This document shows positions 57,109 through 64,000 of a stretch of 64,000 nucleotides of DNA, piece after piece. The stretch spans positions 1 to 64,000 of the forward strand of contig NZ_WUEI01000012.1 in NCBI RefSeq assembly GCF_012911025.1, in the 5' to 3' direction. Position 1 is the stretch's first letter. Every line of letters starts with the position of its first letter. The notes under the pieces were generated by a model, which worked only from the letters and a program-made list of their open reading frames with translations, was not told the origin of the DNA and did no database searches. The DNA comes from Azoarcus sp. TTM-91 (GTDB lineage: Bacteria; Pseudomonadota; Gammaproteobacteria; Burkholderiales; Rhodocyclaceae). A program made the translations under genes and the position numbers.

Positions 57109-57804
57109 TCAGGCGGAAACGGTACTCGTTTCAACGCGAACGCCACTGCCCATGGTGCTGGACAGTGCGATACGGCGCAGATACACGCCCTTGGCTGCGG
57201 CCGGACGTGCCTTCACCAGAGCATCAACGAAAGCGTTGAGATTCTGCTGCAGCGCTTCGACGCCAAAGGAAGCGCGGCCGATGGTGGCGTGAACCAGGCC
57301 AGCCTTGTCGGTACGGTACTGAACCTGACCAGCCTTGGCATTCTTGACGGCAGTGGTGACATCCATGGTCACAGTACCGACCTTCGGGTTCGGCATCAGA
57401 CCACGCGGGCCGAGGATCTGTCCCAACTGCCCCACCACGCGCATGGCATCCGGCGTAGCGATGCAGAGGTCAAACGCGATGTTGCCAGCCTTCACCTGCT
57501 CGGCGAGATCGTCGAACCCGACGACATCCGCACCAGCGGCACGAGCGGCCTCAGCCTTGTCACCCTGGGCGAACACGGCCACGCGCACCGTCTTGCCGGT
57601 ACCCGCCGGCAGCACGACGGAACCCCGAACGACCTGATCCGACTTACGCGCGTCAACGCCGAGATTGATGGCGATGTCGATCGACTCATCGAACTTGGCA
57701 GTCGCGCATTCCTTCACCAGCGCCAGCGCCTCGGCTACAGGGTAAGCACGGTTACGGTCGATCTTGGCGCGGAGCGCCTGAACACGCTTGGAAACTTTCG
57801 CCAT
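57109..57804 (-). CDS. rplA: 50S ribosomal protein L1
   Basis: This 231-residue L1-stalk protein has the conserved [12 protein letters not shown] and the N-terminal [14 protein letters not shown]. It begins two bases after rplK. L1 represses the L11 operon in many bacteria. Confidence 0.98.
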   Translation of the reverse strand: MAKVSKRVQALRAKIDRNRAYPVAEALALVKECATAKFDESIDIAINLGVDARKSDQVVRGSVVLPAGTGKTVRVAVFAQGDKAEAARAAGADVVGFDDLAEQVKAGNIAFDLCIATPDAMRVVGQLGQILGPRGLMPNPKVGTVTMDVTTAVKNAKAGQVQYRTDKAGLVHATIGRASFGVEALQQNLNAFVDALVKARPAAAKGVYLRRIALSSTMGSGVRVETSTVSA

Positions 57805-57806
57805 GA

Positions 57807-58238
57807 TTAAAGGCCCTCCACGGTGATGCCCATGCTGCGAGCGGAACCGGCGATGGTACGCACGGCGGCCTCCAAGTCGGCAGCGGTAAGGTCAGGCATC
57901 TTGCCCTTGGCGATCTCTTCGACCTGAGCACGGCTGATCGAACCGACCTTGTCGGTATGGGGCTTCGGCGAACCCTTCTGGACACCGGCCGCCTTCTTGA
58001 TCAGGACGGTCGCCGGCGGCGTCTTCATGATGAATGTGAAGCTCTTGTCCGCGAACGCAGTAATCACCACCGGAATCGGCAGACCCGGCTCCATGCCCTG
58101 AGTCTTGGCATTGAAGGCCTTGCAGAATTCCATGATGTTCAGACCACGCTGACCCAGCGCGGGGCCGATCGGGGGGCTGGGGTTGGCCTTGCCGGCCGGC
58201 ACCTGCAGCTTAATGTAGCCAATGATTTTCTTTGCCAT
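57807..58238 (-). CDS. rplK: 50S ribosomal protein L11
   Basis: This 143-residue L11 has a Pro-rich N-terminal domain ([20 protein letters not shown]) and the C-terminal rRNA-binding domain ([17 protein letters not shown]). It is first in the L11 operon, after the nusG terminator. Confidence 0.98.
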   Translation of the reverse strand: MAKKIIGYIKLQVPAGKANPSPPIGPALGQRGLNIMEFCKAFNAKTQGMEPGLPIPVVITAFADKSFTFIMKTPPATVLIKKAAGVQKGSPKPHTDKVGSISRAQVEEIAKGKMPDLTAADLEAAVRTIAGSARSMGITVEGL

Positions 58239-58313
58239 TGCGGCACACTCCTTGATTGAGTCCTAGCGCGCCGGCGTGAACCGACGCTCCTCCATTTACC
58301 CGCGTCAACGGGC

Positions 58314-58338
58314 AAAAAGCGGGCACTCACGTGCCCGC
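58314..58338 (-). terminator. rho-independent terminator between nusG and rplK
   Basis: A perfect 8-bp stem GCGGGCAC / GTGCCCGC with a GTGA loop (minus strand) is followed by TTTTT. It lies ten bases after nusG and separates the secE-nusG unit from rplKAJL. An obvious promoter for rplK was not identified in the remaining 75 bases. Confidence 0.9.
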
Positions 58339-58348
58339 CTCATCAACC

Positions 58349-58882
58349 TCAGGTCTTCTCGACCTGGGCGAAATCCAATTCCACTGGCGTCGCCCGACCA
58401 AAAATGGTCACGGAAACACGCAGCTTGCTCTTCTCATAGTTCACATCTTCGACGGAACCATGGAAGTCGGTAAACGGACCTTCCTTCACGCGAACCACCT
58501 CTCCAGTCTCGAAGAGAACCTTGGGACGCGGCTTGTCCACACCCTCTTGCATTTGCTGCATGATTTTCTCGACCTCCTTCTCGGAGATCGGGGTGGGCTT
58601 ATTGGCGGTACCGCCAACGAAACCCGTGACCTTGGATGTCGACTTCACCAAGTGCCAGCTTTCGTCGTTCATCTCCATCTCCACGAGCACATAGCCCGGA
58701 AAGAACTTACGCTCGGAGATGCTTTTCTGACCGCCCTTCATTTCCACGACTTCTTCGACCGGAACCAGAATCTGGCCGAAGAAATCCTGCATGCCAGCCC
58801 GCGCGATGCGATCAACCAACGCCCGCTGAACCGACTTTTCGAAGCCCGAATAGGCGTGAACCACGTACCAGCGCTTCGCCAT
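58349..58882 (-). CDS. nusG: transcription termination/antitermination protein NusG
   Basis: This 177-residue factor has an N-terminal NGN domain ([30 protein letters not shown]) that binds polymerase. The C-terminal KOW domain ([19 protein letters not shown]) binds Rho or S10. The ATG at 58882 is two bases after the secE stop. Confidence 0.98.
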   Translation of the reverse strand: MAKRWYVVHAYSGFEKSVQRALVDRIARAGMQDFFGQILVPVEEVVEMKGGQKSISERKFFPGYVLVEMEMNDESWHLVKSTSKVTGFVGGTANKPTPISEKEVEKIMQQMQEGVDKPRPKVLFETGEVVRVKEGPFTDFHGSVEDVNYEKSKLRVSVTIFGRATPVELDFAQVEKT

Positions 58883-58884
58883 GA

Positions 58885-59232
58885 TCATTTCCAACCCAGA
58901 ACGAGGTCGTACAGCACCCACTCCAGGCTCTTGTCCGTCAGCCACAGAAAGATCGCCATCACAACCACGAAGGCGAACACCAAGCCCGTCGTCTGAACGG
59001 TTTCCTTACGACTGGGCCATACGACTTTCTTTGTCTCGACTACAGCTTCGCGAGCAAACTCGACAAAGCGACGCCCCGGCTCAGAGAACCAAGCCACGGA
59101 GACACCAGCACCCAGACCGGCCAGAACCGACAGGACACGCAGCACCAAGGGCTGCTCGGAGAGCAGATAGAAGCCGACTACGCCGGCCGCGACCAGCGCC
59201 AAAGCCAGCGCGAACTTCAACTTATCGGCCAT
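58885..59232 (-). CDS. secE: preprotein translocase subunit SecE
   Basis: This 115-residue three-TM SecE has two extra N-terminal membrane segments (about residues 4-22 and 29-47) and a third near 86-105. They flank the conserved amphipathic region [13 protein letters not shown]. The start is [11 protein letters not shown] at 59232; the open frame beyond runs toward the tRNA-Trp gene. Confidence 0.97.
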   Translation of the reverse strand: MADKLKFALALALVAAGVVGFYLLSEQPLVLRVLSVLAGLGAGVSVAWFSEPGRRFVEFAREAVVETKKVVWPSRKETVQTTGLVFAFVVVMAIFLWLTDKSLEWVLYDLVLGWK

Positions 59233-59256
59233 CGGAACAATGACTTCCGGATAATT

Positions 59257-59332
59257 TGGCAGGGGCAGAGGGAATCGAACCCCCAACCTTCGGTTTTGGA
59301 GACCGACGCTCTGCCAATTGAGCTATGCCCCT
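59257..59332 (-). tRNA. tRNA-Trp (anticodon CCA)
   Basis: A 76-nt cloverleaf has acceptor AGGGGCA / TGCCCCT, anticodon loop CTCCAAA, GGTTCGATTCC T-arm and an encoded CCA end. It sits between tuf copy 2 and secE, a classical arrangement. Confidence 0.97.
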
Positions 59333-59347
59333 GCAGCAGAGACTACA

Positions 59348-59371
59348 AAGCGCACCCCTGTGGGTGCGCTT
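59348..59371 (-). other. perfect 10-bp hairpin between tuf copy 2 and tRNA-Trp
   Basis: AAGCGCACCC / GGGTGCGCTT with a four-base loop lies 24 bases after the tuf stop and has no T-tract after it on the minus strand. It could be an mRNA end-protecting or processing signal, or a weak terminator. Confidence 0.6.
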
Positions 59372-59394
59372 CCCCATCAAACAATCGCTTGGCG

Positions 59395-60577
59395 ATTACT
59401 CGATGATCTTGGCGACGACGCCGGCGCCGACGGTACGGCCGCCTTCGCGGATCGCGAAGCGCAGACCTTCTTCCATGGCGATCGGAGCGATCAGCTTCAC
59501 GGTGATCGACACGTTGTCACCCGGCATCACCATCTCGGTGCCTTCCGGCAGCGCGATGGAACCGGTCACGTCCGTGGTACGGAAGTAGAACTGCGGACGG
59601 TAGTTGTTGAAGAACGGCGTGTGACGACCACCCTCTTCCTTCGACAGCACGTAGATTTCGCCGGTGAAGTGGGTGTGCGGGGTGATGGAGCCCGGCTTGC
59701 ACAGCACTTGGCCACGCTCCACGTCTTCACGCTTGGTACCGCGCAGCAGCACGCCGACGTTGTCACCTGCCTGACCCTGATCCAGCAGCTTGCGGAACAT
59801 TTCCACACCGGTGCAGGTGGTCTTGACGGTGGGCTTGATGCCGACGATTTCGATTTCTTCGCCAACCTTCACGATGCCGCGCTCGACACGACCGGTCACC
59901 ACGGTGCCGCGGCCGGAGATCGAGAACACGTCTTCGATCGGCAGCAGGAAGGGCTTGTCGATGGCACGTTCCGGGGTCGGGATGTAGCTATCCAGGGCGT
60001 CGGCCAGACGGAAGATCGCCGGCTCACCGATGTCGGACTGATCACCTTCCAGCGCCTTCAGCGCGGAACCCTTGACGATGGGAATGTCGTCGCCCGGGAA
60101 GTCGTACTTGGACAGCAGCTCGCGCACTTCCATTTCGACCAGCTCGAGCAGCTCTTCGTCGTCGACCATGTCGCACTTGTTCAGGAAGACGATGATGTAC
60201 GGCACACCGACCTGGCGAGCCAGCAGGATGTGCTCGCGCGTCTGCGGCATCGGGCCATCAGCGGCCGAGCACACCAGGATCGCGCCGTCCATCTGCGCCG
60301 CACCCGTAATCATGTTCTTCACGTAGTCGGCGTGCCCCGGGCAATCCACGTGGGCATAGTGGCGCGTGGCCGTCTCGTACTCGACGTGCGCGGTGTTGAT
60401 CGTGATGCCGCGAGCCTTCTCTTCCGGCGCCGCATCGATCTGATCGTAGGCCTTCGCCTCGCCACCGAACTTCTTCGACAGAATCGTCGTGATCGCCGCC
60501 GTCAGCGTCGTCTTGCCGTGGTCAACGTGGCCGATCGTGCCTACGTTCACGTGCGGCTTCGTCCGCTCAAACTTACC
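59395..60577. repeat. tuf repeat, copy 2 (near-perfect 1.18 kb direct repeat)
   Basis: Partner of 42939-44121 in the same orientation. Identity covers the whole coding region except the silent differences in codons 2 and 3, while flanking DNA is unrelated. Confidence 0.93.
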
Positions 60578-60586
60578 TTTCGCCAT
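59396..60586 (-). CDS. tuf: elongation factor Tu, copy 2 (tRNA-linked)
   Basis: This 396-residue EF-Tu is identical in protein sequence to copy 1. It lies in the transcription unit tRNA-Tyr, tRNA-Gly, tRNA-Thr, tuf, tRNA-Trp, secE, nusG, as in the tufB arrangement of enterobacteria. It starts ATG GCG AAA, against ATG GCT AAG in copy 1. Confidence 0.99.
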   Translation of the reverse strand: MAKGKFERTKPHVNVGTIGHVDHGKTTLTAAITTILSKKFGGEAKAYDQIDAAPEEKARGITINTAHVEYETATRHYAHVDCPGHADYVKNMITGAAQMDGAILVCSAADGPMPQTREHILLARQVGVPYIIVFLNKCDMVDDEELLELVEMEVRELLSKYDFPGDDIPIVKGSALKALEGDQSDIGEPAIFRLADALDSYIPTPERAIDKPFLLPIEDVFSISGRGTVVTGRVERGIVKVGEEIEIVGIKPTVKTTCTGVEMFRKLLDQGQAGDNVGVLLRGTKREDVERGQVLCKPGSITPHTHFTGEIYVLSKEEGGRHTPFFNNYRPQFYFRTTDVTGSIALPEGTEMVMPGDNVSITVKLIAPIAMEEGLRFAIREGGRTVGAGVVAKIIE

Positions 60587-60662
60587 ATCGACACCCTTAA
60601 ATCAGAATCAGAAAGCCGGACTGGGGGACTAACGCCACCCGCCCGGCCAGGCAGAAAATGAG

Positions 60663-60737
<75 letters not shown>

Positions 60738-60751
60738 TCCGAAACTGCACT

Positions 60752-60825
60752 TGGAGCGGGTGAAGGGAATCGAACCCTCGTCGTAAGCTTGGAAGGCTTC
60801 TGCTCTACCATTGAGCTACACCCGC
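60752..60825 (-). tRNA. tRNA-Gly (anticodon TCC)
   Basis: A 74-nt cloverleaf has acceptor GCGGGTG / CACCCGC, anticodon loop CTTCCAA and an encoded CCA. The outermost anticodon-stem pair is a G-A mismatch. Confidence 0.95.
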
Positions 60826-60905
60826 TTCACTTGAACACGACTTGCAGCCGACTCGCATCAACCGCCGCCGACCGCGAGAACAACACAGCGGAACGACAAA
60901 ACTAC

Positions 60906-60990
<85 letters not shown>

Positions 60991-61006
60991 AAGCGAGAAG
61001 CGCCGC

Positions 61007-61035
61007 ACTATAGAGGCATCAGAAAACTTTGTCAA
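61007..61035 (-). promoter_or_regulatory. strong sigma-70 promoter of the tRNA-tuf-secE-nusG unit
   Basis: On the minus strand a consensus TTGACA (61035-61030), a 17-base spacer and TATAGT (61012-61007) are followed by a GC-rich discriminator GCGGCGC. This discriminator is the feature associated with stringent control of stable RNA promoters. The tRNA-Tyr 5' end lies 16 bases downstream of the -10. Confidence 0.9.
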
Positions 61036-61063
61036 ACTCTTGCTGCGATCTTTTTCGCTGGGA

Positions 61064-61531
61064 TCAAAGCGGGCGCTCCTTCAGCGACAACGCAGTGGTG
61101 TTCTTGATCGCCTGCAGCACGAAACTGGACTTCACGTTTGCCACGCCCTCCTGCTTCAGCAGCCTGTCCATCAGGAAGCGGGAGAAGTGCTCCAAGTCAT
61201 CCGCCACCACCTGTAGCAGGTAGTCCATATCCCCGGTCAGGGCGAAACAGCCCAGCACCTCGGGCCAGGAAGAGACCGCTGCATGGAAGGCCTGGATCTG
61301 ACTATCCCTCCGTTTCTCCAGGGTCACGGTGACATAGGCCTGCAGGCCCAAGCCCAGCTTGGCGGCATCGAGCAGCGCGACATAGCGCTTGATAACGCCG
61401 CTTTCCTCCAGTTGCTTTACCCGCCGCAGGCAGGGCGAAGGCGAAAGCGAAACCCGTTGCGCCAGATCGGCGTTGCTGAGGCGTCCGTCCTGCTGCAGTG
61501 CCTCCAGAATCTTGAGGTCGATACGATCCAT
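61064..61531 (-). CDS. Lrp/AsnC family transcriptional regulator
   Basis: This 155-residue regulator has an N-terminal winged helix (MDRIDLKILEALQQDGRLSN, VSLSPSPCLRRVKQLEE) and a C-terminal RAM ligand-binding/oligomerisation domain (VLGCFALTGDMDYLLQV). It is divergent from hpd with a 132-base shared control region, so regulation of tyrosine catabolism by an amino-acid ligand is likely. The ATG at 61531 fits the family; the frame is open further upstream. Confidence 0.92.
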   Translation of the reverse strand: MDRIDLKILEALQQDGRLSNADLAQRVSLSPSPCLRRVKQLEESGVIKRYVALLDAAKLGLGLQAYVTVTLEKRRDSQIQAFHAAVSSWPEVLGCFALTGDMDYLLQVVADDLEHFSRFLMDRLLKQEGVANVKSSFVLQAIKNTTALSLKERPL

Positions 61532-61588
61532 CTTCAAAACCACCTTTCGCGCAATGAACTGCCGAAATTTATGCACCAGCCAGACCAT

Positions 61589-61600
61589 TTCGCAAGCGAA
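61589..61600. promoter_or_regulatory. dyad in the Lrp-hpd intergenic region (candidate operator)
   Basis: TTCGC-AA-GCGAA is a perfect 5-bp dyad in the middle of the divergent region. It is a plausible but unproven binding site for the Lrp-type regulator. Confidence 0.35.
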
Positions 61601-61663
61601 TTGCCGAGCCCTGAGCCTAAGCTTGCTCTCCATACCTACACCAGACCCGGCAGGAGACAAGCC

Positions 61664-62752
<1,089 letters not shown>

Positions 62753-62776
62753 GCTCGCCCACGCTGCAGTTTCACT

Positions 62777-62801
62777 GCCCCCGCGGCGCAAGCACGGGGG
62801 C
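62777..62801 (+). terminator. possible weak terminator after hpd
   Basis: A 7-bp GC stem GCCCCCG / CGGGGGC with an 11-base loop lies 24 bases after hpd, without a T-tract. Confidence 0.35.
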
Positions 62802-62872
62802 GTTCGCCGTTCCCGCGCCCTTTGTGGGAAAAGAACGATAATCGCGGGCCAGCACCCCGAACGGAGACAACC

Positions 62873-64000
62873 ATGAACGCGCCCTATTCCGAAGCGCGCC
62901 TGCCGCTGCCGCAGACCTTCATCGAACAGATGAGCGCCCGCTTCGGCACCCGCTTCACCACGTCAGAAGGCGTGCGCGCCCACCATGGGCATGACGAATC
63001 CCACTTCCCGGACGCTGCACCGGACGCGGTCGTCTTTCCCCGCAGCACGGAAGAAGTCACCGCCATCGTCGACGCCTGTCGCGCCTATGGCGTGCCCATC
63101 GTGCCCTACGGCGCCGGCAGCTCGCTGGAAGGTCACATCCTCGCCATCCGCGGCGGCATCACGGTGGACTTCTCGGAGATGAACAAGGTGCTCGCCATCC
63201 ACGGCGAGGACATGTACGTGGTCGTCCAGCCGGGCGTCACCCGCAAGCAACTCAACGCCGAGTTGCATGGCAGCGGCCTGTTCTTCCCCATCGACCCCGG
63301 CGCCGACGCCAGCCTCGGCGGTATGGCCGCCACCCGCGCATCCGGAACCAACGCGGTGCGCTACGGCACCATCCGGGAGAACATCCTCGGGCTGACCGCG
63401 GTACTTGCCGACGGCCGCGCCATCCGCACCGGCGGCCGGGCACGCAAATCCTCAGCCGGCTACGACCTCACCCACCTGCTGATCGGTTCCGAAGGCACCC
63501 TGGGACTGATCACCGAACTCACCGTACGGCTGCATCCGCTGCCGGAGGCAGTATCCGCCGCCGTCTGCGCCTTTCCCGACCTGGCCGCGGCGGTGAACAC
63601 CGTGATCCAGACCATACAACTCGGCGTGCCCGTGGCCCGCATAGAGCTGGTCGACACCCTCACCGTGCAGGCCATCAACCGCTACAGCAAGACCACGCTG
63701 CGCGAAGCCCCCATGCTCTTCTTCGAGTTCCACGGCTCGCCCGCCGGCGTAGACGAACAGGCGCAGACGGTGCAGGAGATCGCCCGCGAACACGGCGGCC
63801 TGGACTTCGACTGGGCCAGCCGGCCGGAAGACCGCAGCCGCCTGTGGGCCGCGCGGCACGACGTCTATTTCGCCAGCATCAACCTGCGCCCCGGCTGCCG
63901 CGGCATCACCACCGACGTCTGCGTGCCCATCTCCAAGCTGGCGGAATGCGTGACCGGCGTGCGCGCCGACATCGACGCCACCGGTCTCATCGCGCCCATC
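62873..64000 (+). CDS. FAD-linked D-lactate dehydrogenase (cytochrome)-like oxidoreductase (partial, 3' end missing)
   Basis: The frame is open for 376 codons from the ATG at 62873 (preceded by GGAG) to the window edge. It encodes an FAD-binding PCMH-type oxidase of the LDHD/GlcD group. The FAD-binding segments VPYGAGSSLEGH, PGADASLGGMAATRASG and LLIGSEGTLGLITELTV are intact, and the C-terminal cap is only begun. D-lactate dehydrogenase is the closest match by motif; glycolate or other 2-hydroxyacid oxidation cannot be excluded. About 80-100 residues are probably missing. Confidence 0.85.
   Translation, partial: MNAPYSEARLPLPQTFIEQMSARFGTRFTTSEGVRAHHGHDESHFPDAAPDAVVFPRSTEEVTAIVDACRAYGVPIVPYGAGSSLEGHILAIRGGITVDFSEMNKVLAIHGEDMYVVVQPGVTRKQLNAELHGSGLFFPIDPGADASLGGMAATRASGTNAVRYGTIRENILGLTAVLADGRAIRTGGRARKSSAGYDLTHLLIGSEGTLGLITELTVRLHPLPEAVSAAVCAFPDLAAAVNTVIQTIQLGVPVARIELVDTLTVQAINRYSKTTLREAPMLFFEFHGSPAGVDEQAQTVQEIAREHGGLDFDWASRPEDRSRLWAARHDVYFASINLRPGCRGITTDVCVPISKLAECVTGVRADIDATGLIAPI

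Overview
This 64 kb window is chromosomal DNA of high GC content from a betaproteobacterium. Three things suggest this: the ribosomal super-cluster with infA between secY and rpmJ, a two-copy tuf arrangement flanking the rif/str/S10 region, and the protein sequences themselves. A small operon of nitrogen-fixation accessory genes (2Fe-2S ferredoxin, NifZ, NifX/NifB-like, ModD) sits behind a textbook sigma-54 promoter with a NifA-type upstream site. I therefore infer a diazotrophic Rhodocyclales-like organism (Azospira, Azoarcus or Dechloromonas type). The genus assignment is inference only.

Layout. 1-5.3 kb: a membrane PAS-GGDEF-EAL protein, two tandem overlapping beta-hydroxyacid dehydrogenases, and a divergent ybiB-like gene. 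5.4-7.5 kb: the nif/Mo accessory operon (minus strand) with its sigma-54 promoter and activator site. 7.6-10.1 kb: azoR-pirin operon with a divergent LysR regulator. 10.2-15.5 kb: dsbB, an unknown two-TM membrane protein, a PilZ protein, cbiX-tcdA, an MBL-fold hydrolase and a MalY/PatB-type lyase. 15.6-22.5 kb: a four-gene signalling operon (substrate-binding lipoprotein, three-PAS histidine kinase, single-domain response regulator, REC-REC-PAS-PAS-GGDEF-EAL protein) with overlapping or nearly abutting genes. 22.7-28.9 kb: ssb, an MFS transporter, uvrA, a small unknown gene and galE. 28.9-61.0 kb: the translation/transcription super-cluster, all on the minus strand. In transcription order it is tRNA-Tyr, tRNA-Gly, tRNA-Thr, tuf, tRNA-Trp, secE, nusG, rplKAJL, rpoBC, rpsL, rpsG, fusA, tuf, rpsJ, rplCDWB, rpsS, rplV, rpsC, rplP, rpmC, rpsQ, rplNXE, rpsN, rpsH, rplFR, rpsE, rpmD, rplO, secY, infA, rpmJ, rpsM, rpsK, rpsD, rpoA, rplQ. 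61.0-64.0 kb: an Lrp/AsnC regulator divergent from 4-hydroxyphenylpyruvate dioxygenase, then an FAD-linked D-lactate dehydrogenase-like gene cut by the window edge.

The super-cluster is broken into regulatory units by hairpins readable in the sequence: terminators after nusG, rpoC and rplQ, attenuator-like hairpins before rpoB and fusA, an L10 leader before rplJ, and candidate internal promoters in the unusually long rpsJ-rplC and rpsQ-rplN gaps. No intergenic stretch exceeds about 300 bases. I saw no CRISPR array, insertion sequence, prophage or integrated element. The best second-look items are the NifA/sigma-54 control of the nif accessory operon, the lipoprotein-to-c-di-GMP signalling operon, and the terminator placed between the only visible rpsL promoter and rpsL.
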